Origin: Martinezella multihospitum
GTDB lineage: Bacteria; Pseudomonadota; Alphaproteobacteria; Rhizobiales; Rhizobiaceae
Length of the DNA: 64,000 bases
Reading direction: 5' to 3'
NCBI RefSeq assembly: GCF_900094585.1
Contig: NZ_FMAG01000003.1
Coordinates: 558,001 to 622,000 of the forward strand
Under the pieces are notes generated by a model. It was not told the origin of the DNA. It made no database searches and was given only the letters and a program-made list of their open reading frames with translations. Position numbers and translations under genes: made by a program. Shown in pieces: positions 18,163-27,453 of the stretch (the first letter of the stretch is position 1; each line of letters starts with the position of its first letter).

Positions 18163-19074
18163 ATGGACAGATTCGATGCTATGCGGGTGTTTTGCCGGGT
18201 CGTGGAGCGGCGCAGCTTCACGCTGGCAGCCGAGGATACGGGCCTGCCCCGCTCGACGGTGACGGATGCGATCAAGCAGGTCGAAGCGCGTCTCGGCGTG
18301 CGCCTGCTACAACGGACGACACGGCATGTCAGCCCGACGCTCGACGGCGAAGCCTATTACCAGCGCTGCCTGCGCATCCTCTCCGATATCGAGGATGCCG
18401 AAGGCGCCTTTGCCGGTGCAAAGCCGAAGGGGGTGCTGCGTGTCGACGTGCATGGTACGCTGGCGCGACACTTCGTGCTGCCAAACCTGCCCTCCTTCCT
18501 CGAAACCTATCCCGATATCGAACTGCAGATCACCGAAGGCGACCGGTTCGTCGACCTGATCCGCGAGGGGATCGACTGCGTGCTGCGCGTCGGCACGCTG
18601 CAGGATAGCGACATGATCGGCCGCCGCGTCGCGATGCTGGAAGAAGTGACGCTAGCGGCACCCGCCTATGTTGAGCGTTTCGGCATGCCGGCCCATCTCG
18701 ACACACTCGACGGCCATCGCATGGTCGGCTTCCGCTCGTCGGCGACGGGTGGGCTCTTGCCGTTGGAATTCCAGATCGACGGCACGGTGCGCGAAATCAC
18801 TCTACCGGCGACCATTTCCGTTAACGCGGCCGAGAGCTATTTCGCCGCAGCCAAACTCGGCCTCGGCCTCATCCAGGTTCCGCGCTACCACGCTGAGGCA
18901 GCGTTACGATCGGGCGAGCTGCTGCATGTCCTTGCGGACTATCCACCGACGCGAACGCCCGTCTCGATGCTCTATCCGCGCAGCCGCCAGCTTTCGCCGC
19001 GGGTTCGAGTCTTCATAGACTGGCTGGTCAAGGTTTTCGCCGGACAAAACGCCGCCGAAACCGAGGTCGGATGA
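18163..19074 (+). CDS. LysR family transcriptional regulator
   Basis: LysR-type regulator, 303 residues. The N-terminal winged helix-turn-helix is in residues 1-60 (MRVFCRVVERRSFTLAAEDT, LPRSTVTDAIKQVEARLGV, LLQRTTR). The substrate-binding domain begins near 90 (GVLRVDVHGTLARHFVLPNL). It belongs to the CrgA/AaeR-like group by N-terminal wording. It is divergent from the two SDR genes with a 122-base spacer, and upstream in the same direction as the flavin monooxygenase. Autoregulation and control of the SDRs are likely (inference). Confidence 0.92.
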   Translation: MDRFDAMRVFCRVVERRSFTLAAEDTGLPRSTVTDAIKQVEARLGVRLLQRTTRHVSPTLDGEAYYQRCLRILSDIEDAEGAFAGAKPKGVLRVDVHGTLARHFVLPNLPSFLETYPDIELQITEGDRFVDLIREGIDCVLRVGTLQDSDMIGRRVAMLEEVTLAAPAYVERFGMPAHLDTLDGHRMVGFRSSATGGLLPLEFQIDGTVREITLPATISVNAAESYFAAAKLGLGLIQVPRYHAEAALRSGELLHVLADYPPTRTPVSMLYPRSRQLSPRVRVFIDWLVKVFAGQNAAETEVG

Positions 19075-19211
19075 ATATTCCATGAAAGCGATCAAATAAA
19101 AGAAATCGGCTCTTTGAATAGGCGAGGAGCGCACCTACCTCGTAATGCATTGTACCGCGGGCCATACCGTTACGACGTCATGACAGCCCGACGATTTTCG
19201 AGAGAGAGCCG

Positions 19212-20558
19212 ATGACCGAACAGAAGCAATTGAAGCTCGGGGCCTTCATGCGTCCCGTCAGCCTGCATACCGGTGCCTGGCGTTATCCCGGCGCCTATCC
19301 GGACGCCAACTTCAATTTCCAGCACATCAAGAGCTTTGCGCAGGAACTGGAAAAGGCGAAATTCGACGCCTTCTTCATGGCCGATCATCTCGCGGTTCTC
19401 AACATGCCGATCGAGGCCCTGAAGCGCAGCCACACCGTCACCTCGTTCGAACCCTTCACCCTGCTTTCGGCGCTCGCTGCCATCACTGACAGGATCGGCC
19501 TCGTCGCCACCGCATCCACCACTTTCGACCTGCCCTATCACATCGCCCGGCGTTTTGCCTCGCTCGACCACATCAGCGGCGGCCGCGCCGGCTGGAACAT
19601 CGTCACCACCTCCAATCCGGATGCCGCCCTTAATTTCGGCCTCGAGGAGCATATGGAACATGGCGAGCGCTACCATCGCGCCCGCGAGTTCTACGACGTC
19701 GTCACCGGCCTCTGGGACAGTTTTGCGGACGATGCCTTCCTCCACGACGCCGAAAGCGGCATCTTCTTCGATCCGGAACGCATGCATGTCCTCGGGCACA
19801 AGGGCGAGGAATTGAGCGTTCGCGGTCCCCTCAATATCGCTCGCCCGCCGCAGGGCTGGCCGGTCATCGTCCAGGCTGGGCAATCCGACGCAGGCCGTCA
19901 GCTTGCCGCCGAAACGGCCGAAGCCGTCTTCGCAGCCCCTCGCAATCTCGCCGACGGCAAGTCGATCTACGCCGACATCAAGGGACGGATGAAGGCGATC
20001 GGGCGCAACCCGGATCACCTAAAGATCTTGCCTGCCGCCTTCATCGTCGTCGGCGACACGATCGAGGAGGCGAAGGCCAAGCGGGCAAAGCTCGACAGCC
20101 TCGTCCATTACGACAGCGCCATCGCATCCCTGTCGATCTCGCTCGGCCACGACGCCTCCAAATTCGATCCGGACGGGCCGCTGCCCGAAACGCCGGAGAC
20201 CAACGCCAGCAAGAGCGGCCGCGAGCGGGTCATCGCCCTTGCCGAAGCCGAAAAACTCACCGTGCGCCAGCTTGCCCAGCGCCTTGGCGGCTATGCCGGC
20301 CTTGCCTTCGTCGGTTCGCCGCAGAGCATAGCTGACGAGATGGAGCAATGGCTGTACGAGGAAGGTTCGGATGGTTTCAACGTCGTCTTCCCCTTCCTGC
20401 CGCAGGGCCTGCTTGACGTGACCACCCGCGTCGTTCCAGAGCTGCAGCGCCGCGGCATCTTCCGCCGCGACTACGAAGGCACGACATTGCGTGAACATCT
20501 CGGCCTGCCGCGTCCGGAAAACCGCTTTTTCAAGGCTGCCGCAGAAGCCGCGCAGTAA
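19212..20558 (+). CDS. FMN-dependent monooxygenase, NtaA/SnaA/DszA family
   Basis: Bacterial luciferase-like TIM-barrel monooxygenase, 448 residues, which uses FMNH2 supplied by a separate reductase. Motifs include KFDAFFMADHLAVL near residue 50, TASTTFDLPYHIARRFASLDHISGGRAGWNIVTT near 100-135, and QAGQSDAGRQLAAETAEAVFAA near 220, all characteristic of nitrilotriacetate, dibenzothiophene-sulfone and related monooxygenases. The substrate is unknown. It is followed 24 bases later by a CMD-family gene and probably shares its transcript. Confidence 0.9.
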   Translation: MTEQKQLKLGAFMRPVSLHTGAWRYPGAYPDANFNFQHIKSFAQELEKAKFDAFFMADHLAVLNMPIEALKRSHTVTSFEPFTLLSALAAITDRIGLVATASTTFDLPYHIARRFASLDHISGGRAGWNIVTTSNPDAALNFGLEEHMEHGERYHRAREFYDVVTGLWDSFADDAFLHDAESGIFFDPERMHVLGHKGEELSVRGPLNIARPPQGWPVIVQAGQSDAGRQLAAETAEAVFAAPRNLADGKSIYADIKGRMKAIGRNPDHLKILPAAFIVVGDTIEEAKAKRAKLDSLVHYDSAIASLSISLGHDASKFDPDGPLPETPETNASKSGRERVIALAEAEKLTVRQLAQRLGGYAGLAFVGSPQSIADEMEQWLYEEGSDGFNVVFPFLPQGLLDVTTRVVPELQRRGIFRRDYEGTTLREHLGLPRPENRFFKAAAEAAQ

Positions 20559-20582
20559 GAGAGCCCGTCACAAGAGAATAAC

Positions 20583-21125
20583 ATGAGCCATATCACCCCG
20601 ATCGACTACGAGACCGCTTCCGATGCCGTGCGCGCCGAGCATGACCGCGAAGTGCAGCTACGTGGCCGCATGACCAACATGAAGCGGACGTTGCTGCATT
20701 CGCCGGTGGCGCATCGCATCTATGCGGAATGGTTTCCTCTGCGCGAGGAGCTGCGCCCGGCTCTGGACGATCGCGCCGTCTGGCTGCTTTGCCATGCCAT
20801 CGCAATCGAATGCCGCTCGATCATCCCGGTCGGCTTCTTCCGGCGCGCGCTTATCAATGCTGGCCTGACGCCGGAAACGATTGTGCCCACCGAAGATGAG
20901 GCGCTTTTGATCGAGTTCGGCAAGGCGATCGCCAGGGATTCCAATGCGATTCCTGAGGGGATTTGGGATCGATTGAAGGCGCGCTACGACGAGCCTACGC
21001 TCGCCAACCTCGTCGCCTTCGCCGGCATCATGATCGCGACAGCGATCTACAACAATGCCGTGAAGGTGGATATCGATCCGGAACTTGGCCCTTATCTTGA
21101 AGGGTTTGAGTTTCCGGCGAAGTGA
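20583..21125 (+). CDS. Carboxymuconolactone decarboxylase-like protein
   Basis: Protein of 180 residues with an alpha-helical AhpD/CMD-like pattern: LLHSPVAHRIYAEWFPLREEL, LDDRAVWLLCHAIAIECRSI and LANLVAFAGIMIATAIYNNA. It lacks the CxxC of peroxidase AhpD members, so it is closer to the decarboxylase-like or structural members. It follows the flavin monooxygenase by 24 bases. A role in the same degradation route is likely, but the reaction is unknown. Confidence 0.75.
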   Translation: MSHITPIDYETASDAVRAEHDREVQLRGRMTNMKRTLLHSPVAHRIYAEWFPLREELRPALDDRAVWLLCHAIAIECRSIIPVGFFRRALINAGLTPETIVPTEDEALLIEFGKAIARDSNAIPEGIWDRLKARYDEPTLANLVAFAGIMIATAIYNNAVKVDIDPELGPYLEGFEFPAK

Positions 21126-21133
21126 CGAAATTG

Positions 21134-21328
21134 CCCCTCACCCTAACCCTCTCCCCGCACGCGGGGAGAGGGGACTACCCCGCCTAAATCTCTTCTGCCG
21201 TGTGTAGGAATAGGATGATTTACTCACCCTCGCCAAACTCAGCGCGAGAGAAGGAACGCTGATGGCGCGGCTCTCCCCTTCTCCCCGTCAAAACGGGGAG
21301 AAGGTGCCCGACAGGGCGGATGAGGGGC
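21134..21328. repeat. Two palindromic intergenic repeats (including copy B of the 51-104 element)
   Basis: The spacer between the CMD-like gene and the converging OsmC gene is filled by two palindromes. CTCTCCCCGC-AC-GCGGGGAGAG lies inside 21134-21176. At 21275-21328 lies a near-identical copy of the 51-104 element (CCCCTTCTCCCCGTCAAAAC...). Both could fold when transcribed in either direction and may end transcription from both genes. Confidence 0.8.
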
Positions 21329-21335
21329 TCGCACC

Positions 21336-21764
21336 CTACCCCGAAATCACCGTCTCGAACTGCGGATTGCCGCGGATCGTATTGCTCACCGTGCAAATCT
21401 CATCTTCGGCAGCGTGCGCAATCGCGTTGCGGATCTCGTCGCCGAAATCGCCCTTGATGGTGAAGGCGATGTTGAATTTTTCCACGCGAGAGAGGCCTTC
21501 GGTCGCCTTCTCACCGGTGACGACGGCGGTGACTTCGGTAAGCTTGTCGAGCACGCCGAGGCTGCTCGCCGCCATGCGGGCACTTAAGACCAGACAGGCA
21601 GACAGCGAGGAATACAGCAGGTCGAGCGGGTTGAAACCGGGCTGTGACGGCGAGGTGACGATGTCGATTTCGCCGCCCGTCACCGACGTCACATGCGGAA
21701 AACCGGTGCGGCCGACCGTAGCGGTGGCGCCCGTCTGCCTCGTCTTCACTCTCAGTTCGGCCAT
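21336..21764 (-). CDS. OsmC family protein
   Basis: OsmC/Ohr-fold peroxidase-like protein, 142 residues. The two redox Cys positions of the family are present: Cys57 in SSLSACLVLSARMAA and Cys124 in DEICTVSNTIRGN. They would reduce organic hydroperoxides at a dithiol site. ATG 21764 (MAELRVKTRQ) gives the standard OsmC length; the open frame continues upstream only as a shadow. It lies 151 bases from the divergent glycerate kinase gene. Confidence 0.88.
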   Translation of the reverse strand: MAELRVKTRQTGATATVGRTGFPHVTSVTGGEIDIVTSPSQPGFNPLDLLYSSLSACLVLSARMAASSLGVLDKLTEVTAVVTGEKATEGLSRVEKFNIAFTIKGDFGDEIRNAIAHAAEDEICTVSNTIRGNPQFETVISG

Positions 21765-21915
21765 GTCGAAAATCCTTGAAATAAAAGCGGGAAACTCTTG
21801 TCTTCTACATAGGGATTCGCGGTGCCCGACACAATTGCAGTTCCCGCCCCTTGCGTCTTCCAGCCAGTTAAGCCACCAAATGGTTACAGGCTCATCGCAA
21901 GACAGGCAATTCGAC

Positions 21916-23181
21916 ATGACCGTTACCGATCCCCGCGCCTTCCTGACCTCACTCTTCGATGCCGCCGTTCGTGCAGCCGATCCCTTGACCGGCATCCGCG
22001 CGCATCTACCTGCCAAACCGAAGGGCCGGACGATCGTCATCGGTGCCGGCAAGGGGTCTGCCCAGATGGCGGCCGCGCTGGAACGATGCTGGGATGGGCC
22101 GCTCGAAGGTCTGGTGGTGACGCGATACGGCTTTTCCGCCCCCTGCCACCAGATCGAGATCATCGAAGCCGCACATCCCGTGCCGGATGAAGCAGGCCTC
22201 GTCGCCTCCCGCCGCCTTCTCAAACTCGTCGAGGGCCTGGCTGAGGACGATCTGGTGATCGCCCTGATCTCGGGCGGCGGTTCGGCGCTGCTGCCTTCGC
22301 CGGCCGGCTCGCTGAGCCTCGCCGACGAGATTGCGGTCAACAAGGCGCTGCTCGCTTCAGGCGCCCCGATCTCGGCGATGAATGTCATTCGCAAGCACCT
22401 GTCGACCATTAAGGGCGGCCGGCTGGCAGCTGCGGCCTATCCCGCCAAGGTCGTCTCGCTCGTCGTCTCGGATATTCCCGGCGACGATCCGGCCCTGGTG
22501 GCCTCCGGCCCGACTGTGCCGGGCACCGGCACGCGCGCCGACGCGCTCGATCTCATCCGTCTCTACCGCATCGAACTGCCGCCGGCCGTTCTTGCCCATA
22601 TCGAGAAGGCGGAGGCCGATGCGCCGCGCCCGGACGATCCGCGCTTTGCCGGCAACGAAGTGCATCTCATCGCATCCGCCGGCGTCTCTCTGGAAGCCGC
22701 CGCCGAAGTCGCGCGCGCCGCCGGCATCGAAGCCGCCATACTCTCAGACGCCATCGAGGGCGAGGCCCGCGAAGCCGCGCATGTCCACGCCGCCATCGCC
22801 CGCGAAGTGCTGCATCGCAGCCGACCCTTCGCCAAGCCGATCGTGCTGCTCTCCGGCGGCGAAACCACGGTGACGCTCAAAGGCAAGGGCAAAGGCGGAC
22901 GAAACTCGGAGTTCCTGCTGTCACTCGCCATCGATATCGACGGCCACGCCGGCATTCACGCCATGGCCGCAGATACGGATGGCATCGACGGCAGCGAGGA
23001 CAATGCCGGCGCCTTTGCCGACGGAAACACCGTGGCGCGGTTGCGCGAAGCCGGAATGGTGCCGGCCGAGATGCTGGCAAACAACGATGCCTGGACAGCG
23101 TTCAACGCCATTGGCGATCTCTTCGTCCCGGGCCCGACGGGAACGAACGTCAACGACTTCCGCGCCATCCTGATCGCGTAA
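21916..23181 (+). CDS. Glycerate 2-kinase (MOFRL family; also called hydroxypyruvate reductase TtuD)
   Basis: Cytoplasmic GckA/TtuD-family protein, 421 residues. The N-terminal domain has VIGAGKGSAQMAAALE near residue 38, ISGGGSALLPSP near 117 and VSDIPGDDPALVASGPTVP near 188. The C-terminal MOFRL domain has LSGGETTVTLKGKGKGGRNSEFLL and DTDGIDGSEDNAGAF. These proteins phosphorylate glycerate to 2-phosphoglycerate, though some are annotated as hydroxypyruvate reductases. ATG 21916 is the best match to the family start; an in-frame ATG at 21880 would add 12 residues. Confidence 0.88.
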   Translation: MTVTDPRAFLTSLFDAAVRAADPLTGIRAHLPAKPKGRTIVIGAGKGSAQMAAALERCWDGPLEGLVVTRYGFSAPCHQIEIIEAAHPVPDEAGLVASRRLLKLVEGLAEDDLVIALISGGGSALLPSPAGSLSLADEIAVNKALLASGAPISAMNVIRKHLSTIKGGRLAAAAYPAKVVSLVVSDIPGDDPALVASGPTVPGTGTRADALDLIRLYRIELPPAVLAHIEKAEADAPRPDDPRFAGNEVHLIASAGVSLEAAAEVARAAGIEAAILSDAIEGEAREAAHVHAAIAREVLHRSRPFAKPIVLLSGGETTVTLKGKGKGGRNSEFLLSLAIDIDGHAGIHAMAADTDGIDGSEDNAGAFADGNTVARLREAGMVPAEMLANNDAWTAFNAIGDLFVPGPTGTNVNDFRAILIA

Positions 23182-23198
23182 CTACCGGAACCGGTGGT

Positions 23199-23381
23199 TT
23201 AGACAATTGCGGTGCAATCGTCACAGCGCCAATAGGCGGCTGCAGTCGACACCCACCTGAGGAAATGTCGGCTGCAATGGTCGCATTCGATTTCGACGAC
23301 ATGCGTCCTTTCGCCAACGATGAATGGCCTGGTCTTGATCCTGCGCTCGCTCTTCCATTGCTCGAGCTTCGTCACGGCCAT
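23199..23381 (-). CDS. Small zinc-ribbon-like protein
   Basis: A 60-residue basic protein with two CxxC knuckles (ECDHC and RCDDC) separated by about 16 residues, including HFLRWVSTAAAYW. This fits a single structural zinc site. An excellent Shine-Dalgarno GGAGGG lies 5 bases before the ATG at 23381, which supports translation and this start over an upstream TTG/ATG. No family name is recognised. It converges on the glycerate kinase gene with 17 bases between them. DNA or protein binding is possible. Confidence 0.62.
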   Translation of the reverse strand: MAVTKLEQWKSERRIKTRPFIVGERTHVVEIECDHCSRHFLRWVSTAAAYWRCDDCTAIV

Positions 23382-23770
23382 GATTACCCTCCACGCAATA
23401 CTCGCCTCGACAAGCAACAATCTAAAATAGGCTCAACTAATAAAAGAAATATTGCAAGTGCGAAGCGATTTTCTGTGCGGGAGGAGGACCAAAATTATCC
23501 GCAGTAGTGCATGGAAGACATAGTGCGCCAAATTCCGGCCCATGGCGGGATCGCTCCATTAGAGCCGGATGATTTTAGGTCGGGTCGACCTAAAATCTGA
23601 ATCCGCTCTAGAATCAAAGAAGTAGAGCGTGATGTCGTCCGAAAACCGCCTACACTTTTCGGCATCACGCTCTAAAAAATTGTGACAACGCATATCGCCA
23701 TTTTCGCGCGCGACGCCATGTCATTCGTTGGCGATTTTCCATCAAGATAACAATGGGAGGCATATTCATC
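23382..23770. repeat. Gene-free stretch holding a rhizobial double-hairpin repeat
   Basis: The 389-base spacer contains a repeat of two adjacent hairpins at 23561-23673. The first is AGAGC...GATTTTAGGTCG / CGACCTAAAATC...GCTCT, and the second is AGAGCGTGATG...CCGAAAA / TTTTCGG...CATCACGCTCT. A relative of the second hairpin is at 45324-45368. The rest shows no gene. GGGAGG at 23755 is the ribosome site of the gamma-glutamyltransferase gene. Confidence 0.8.
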
Positions 23771-25513
23771 ATGCGCCACTTCCGCCAGCGGGCGATTTCG
23801 TCGGTAACCCTGGTCACATTTGCTCTCTTTTCCGTCACCGCCAGAGCTGCCGCGCCGCCACCGGTCGAGGCGGAACATGGCATGGTGGTCACCGCTCAGC
23901 ATCTCGCTACCGATGTTGGCGTCGAAGTGCTGAAGAATGGCGGCAATGCCGTCGATGCCGCCGTTGCAGTCGGCTATGCGCTGGCGGTGGTCTATCCTAC
24001 CGCCGGCAATATCGGTGGCGGCGGCTTCATGACCATCCGCATGCGCGATGGCAAGACGACCTTCCTCGATTTCCGCGAGCGCGCACCCTTGGCGGCGACC
24101 AAAGGCATGTATCTCGACGATAAAGGCAATATCGTCAAAGGCGCCAGCACCGATGGCTATCTCGCCGTCGGCGTTCCCGGCTCGGTCATGGGCTTCGAGA
24201 CCGCCCGCGAAAAATACGGCACCAAGTCCCGCCAGGACCTGATCGCGCCGGCCATACGCTATGCCAAGGAAGGCTTCACGCTGAACCAGGCCGATGCCGC
24301 CGAGCTGAACGAGGGCAAGGCTTGGCTCGCGCGCGATCCGGCCACTGCCGCGATCTTCACCAAGTCGGACGGCAAGCCCTTCGCGACGGGCGACAAGCTG
24401 GTACAGCCGGATCTCGCCAACGCCCTCTCAGGCATTTCCGATCAGGGACCGGATGGCTTCTACAAGGGGCCGGTCGCCAACGCCATCGTCAAGGCAAGCC
24501 AGGACAAGGGCGGCATTCTCGCAAACCAGGATTTCGAACAATACAAGGTCCGCGAGCTCGAGCCCGTGAAGTGCAATTATCGCGGCTATGAGATCATCTC
24601 CTCGCCACCGCCCTCTTCCGGCGGCGTCATCATCTGCGAAATCCTCAACGTGCTTGAGGGATATCCGCTCTCCTATACCGGCTACGCCTCTGCCGACACG
24701 GTCCATTACATGGTCGAAGCCATGCGCTACGCCTATGTCGACCGCAACTCGGCGCTCGGCGATCCCGACTTCGTCGACAACCCCGTCAGCAAGCTGCTGG
24801 ACAAGGCCTATGCCCAGAAGATCCGCGACAGCATCTCGCCCTATAAGGCCGGCGTCTCCAAGGATCTGATGCCCAAGGGTCTCGGCGAAAGCCACGAGAC
24901 CACACATTATTCGATCATCGACAATGACGGCAATGCCGTCGCCGTCACCTACACGCTGAACGGCTCCTTCGGCGCCGGCGTCGTCGCGCCCGGCACGGGC
25001 ATCCTCCTGAACAACGAGATGGATGACTTCACCTCCAAGCCCGGCGTGCCCAATCTTTACGGTCTGGTGCAGGGCGAGGCCAATGCCATCCAGCCGAAGA
25101 AGACGCCGCTCTCCTCCATGAGCCCGACGATCGTCACCAAGGACGGCAAGCCCTTCATGGTGATCGGCAGCCCCGGCGGCTCGCGCATCATCACCATCAC
25201 GCTCGAAGCGATCATCAACGTCATCGATTTCGGCATGAACATCCAGGAAGCAATCGATGCGCCGCGCATCCATCACCAATGGCTGCCGGACAAGGTCTAC
25301 ATGGAGCCGCGTGCGCTTTCGCCCGATACGATCAAGCTTCTGACCGGCATGGGCTACACGGTTCAGGTCGACAATAGCTGGCCGATCTGGGGCCAGGCGG
25401 CCGGCATCCTTGTCGGCGGCAAGAGCCTCAGCGACATCGCCAAGGGCGGTGGCGCCCGCTACAACGGCGCCGTCGACAGCCGCGCCGGCTCGGGACTTGC
25501 CGAAGGCTACTGA
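23771..25513 (+). CDS. ggt: Gamma-glutamyltransferase
   Basis: Periplasmic glutathione hydrolase/gamma-glutamyl transferase, 580 residues. A signal peptide covers about residues 1-27 (ISSVTLVTFALFSVTARA). The large-subunit motif is KNGGNAVDAAVAVGYAL. The autocleavage site is before the Thr of ETTHYSIIDNDGNAVAVTYT near residue 378, and that Thr becomes the catalytic nucleophile of the small subunit. SSMSPTIV and GSPGGSRIITIT complete the gamma-glutamyl site. The lid-loop sequence NNEMDDFTSKPGVPN is as in E. coli. ATG 23771 has GGGAGG 10 bases upstream; an earlier start at 23753 overlaps that site. Confidence 0.95.
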   Translation: MRHFRQRAISSVTLVTFALFSVTARAAAPPPVEAEHGMVVTAQHLATDVGVEVLKNGGNAVDAAVAVGYALAVVYPTAGNIGGGGFMTIRMRDGKTTFLDFRERAPLAATKGMYLDDKGNIVKGASTDGYLAVGVPGSVMGFETAREKYGTKSRQDLIAPAIRYAKEGFTLNQADAAELNEGKAWLARDPATAAIFTKSDGKPFATGDKLVQPDLANALSGISDQGPDGFYKGPVANAIVKASQDKGGILANQDFEQYKVRELEPVKCNYRGYEIISSPPPSSGGVIICEILNVLEGYPLSYTGYASADTVHYMVEAMRYAYVDRNSALGDPDFVDNPVSKLLDKAYAQKIRDSISPYKAGVSKDLMPKGLGESHETTHYSIIDNDGNAVAVTYTLNGSFGAGVVAPGTGILLNNEMDDFTSKPGVPNLYGLVQGEANAIQPKKTPLSSMSPTIVTKDGKPFMVIGSPGGSRIITITLEAIINVIDFGMNIQEAIDAPRIHHQWLPDKVYMEPRALSPDTIKLLTGMGYTVQVDNSWPIWGQAAGILVGGKSLSDIAKGGGARYNGAVDSRAGSGLAEGY

Positions 25514-25545
25514 TCGCCTCGGTGCCTGCTGAAAACGACGATTCG

Positions 25546-25580
25546 GATCGGTGCCACCATCAACTGGCACCGGTCTTTTT
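25546..25580 (+). terminator. Rho-independent terminator after ggt
   Basis: Hairpin GATCGGTGCC / GGCACCGGTC with a 10-base loop, followed directly by TTTTT. It lies 33 bases after the ggt stop. The rest of the 25514-25868 spacer shows no gene; it is the upstream region of the MFS gene. Confidence 0.85.
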
Positions 25581-25868
25581 GCCTATGGCATCCGGCCAAA
25601 CGAGCACATTATCTTACGCGAAAAAACCAAGCGTGAGCATTTCGGCGCGATATCGCCCCTATTCATTCACCTCACGTTCATTTGATGCCGTTTGCCCCTG
25701 CATGTGCGTCATTTTTTTCATCCCATGAATAGGATTTGCGCTTTCTGATATAGCAATCGCGCGCAAGCAGGAGTATACAAGCCGCCGTTCAAATAGGCCT
25801 TCGCGCCATGACCAGACTTGCGGTTCTGTCTTAGGACCCCTCCGCACCATCGAGAGCGATTCCCGACA

Positions 25869-27323
25869 ATGTCGGATCAGATATTCCAGGCCGCCCCCAC
25901 CCGGCGGGCCGCACCGAATTTTCGTGTAGTAGCGCTTATCGTAGCAAGCGCGATGTTCATGGAACAGCTCGACGCGACCGTGCTCGCAACAGCCCTTCCG
26001 ACCATGGCAAGAGACTTCGGCGTCAGCGCGCCGGCCATGAGTATCTCGCTGACATCCTACCTCCTCAGCCTCGCGATCTTCATCCCCGCCAGCGGCGCCA
26101 TCGCAGACCGCTTCGGGTCGCGCACCGTCTTCCGATCCGCCATCGCGGTCTTCGTTGTCGGCTCGCTTCTCTGCGCACAGGCGCCGAACCTGTTCTTCCT
26201 CGTGATCGCGCGCCTTCTTCAGGGCCTCGGCGGCGCAATGATGCTGCCCGTCGGTCGCCTCGTGCTGATGCGCAGCGTCGCCCGAAAAGACATGGTCAAT
26301 GCCATGTCCTGGCTGCTGATCCCGGCGCTGGTCGGTCCCATTCTCGGCCCGCCGATCGGCGGCATGTTCGTGACCTATCTCGACTGGCGCTGGATCTTTT
26401 ATATCAACGTGCCGATCGGCATCATCGGCTTCATCCTGGTGACGATGTTCATCGAGGAGGTGAAAGGCCCGCGCACCGGCCGCTTCGATCTCTCGGGCTT
26501 CATCCTGTCCGGCATTTCGCTGGGATCGCTGCTCTTCGGCTTTGAAATGTCGAGCCGCGAGGGCGAAGGCTATATGGCGGTCTTCCTGATCTCCATCGGC
26601 CTCCTGTTCGGCATCGCCTATCTGCGCCATGCCCGCAAGCACCCCTCGCCGATCATGGATTTCTCTTTGATGAAGGTGCCGACCTTCCGCACCTCGGTCA
26701 TTGCCGGTTCACTGACGCGTATCAGCCAGGGCGCTCACCCCTTCCTCATTCCGCTGATGCTGCAGCTCGGCTTCGGCCTTTCGGCAGCCGCAGCCGGCCA
26801 GATCGCCATTGCGACCGCGCTCGGCTCCATGGCCATGAAGCCGCTGCAAGTCCGCATCCTTCGCACGCTCGGCTTCCGTACCGCCCTCATCGTCTTCGGC
26901 CTGATCGGTACGCTCGGCTACGGCATGTGCGCCCTCTTCAAACCGGATTGGCCGCTGCCCGTCATCTTCGTGATCCTGTTCTTCTGCGGCTTCTTCATGT
27001 CGTTCCAGTTCACGGCCTACAACACGATTGCCTATGATGAGATCGAGCGCGACCGCATGAGCATTGCGACGAGCTTCTACTCGACCTTCCAGCAGCTGAT
27101 GCTTTCGCTCGGCATCTGCGTCGCCGCCCTTGCCCTGCATGGCTCGATGCAGCTGCGTGGGGAGACGAAGGCCGAGATGATCGACTTCTCCGTCGCCTTC
27201 GTCGTCGTTACAGCCATTGCTCTGCTCGCGGTGATCTGGAACGCCAGCTTTTCACGTACCGCAGGCTCGGAAATCAGCGGCCATCGTCGTAGATCGCCGG
27301 AAGAAAGCCTCGGCGAACATTGA
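25869..27323 (+). CDS. MFS drug exporter, DHA2 (EmrB/QacA-like) family
   Basis: Inner-membrane proton-driven exporter, 484 residues, with about 14 hydrophobic segments. DHA2 signatures are visible: FMEQLDATVLATALPTMARDF near residue 32, GAIADRFGSRTVF (motif A) near 77, and LVGPILGPPIGGMFVTYLDWRWIFYINVP (motif C region) near 155. The start at 25869 (MSDQIF) is preferred over an upstream TTG-type frame. A dioxygenase/hydrolase fusion follows 130 bases later. That pairing resembles quinone/phenol-resistance loci, but drug specificity is not readable. Confidence 0.9.
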   Translation: MSDQIFQAAPTRRAAPNFRVVALIVASAMFMEQLDATVLATALPTMARDFGVSAPAMSISLTSYLLSLAIFIPASGAIADRFGSRTVFRSAIAVFVVGSLLCAQAPNLFFLVIARLLQGLGGAMMLPVGRLVLMRSVARKDMVNAMSWLLIPALVGPILGPPIGGMFVTYLDWRWIFYINVPIGIIGFILVTMFIEEVKGPRTGRFDLSGFILSGISLGSLLFGFEMSSREGEGYMAVFLISIGLLFGIAYLRHARKHPSPIMDFSLMKVPTFRTSVIAGSLTRISQGAHPFLIPLMLQLGFGLSAAAAGQIAIATALGSMAMKPLQVRILRTLGFRTALIVFGLIGTLGYGMCALFKPDWPLPVIFVILFFCGFFMSFQFTAYNTIAYDEIERDRMSIATSFYSTFQQLMLSLGICVAALALHGSMQLRGETKAEMIDFSVAFVVVTAIALLAVIWNASFSRTAGSEISGHRRRSPEESLGEH

Positions 27324-27453
27324 TTGTTCGCCGCCTGCCGATCCCAGGCAATGGCGCCTTTTGTGAACAGTGCCTTCACGGACGGCGCATTGCATTGAAC
27401 AATGGCCCCAGCCTAAATAGCGACCAGAACGAAATAACAGTCTGGAGCATCTC

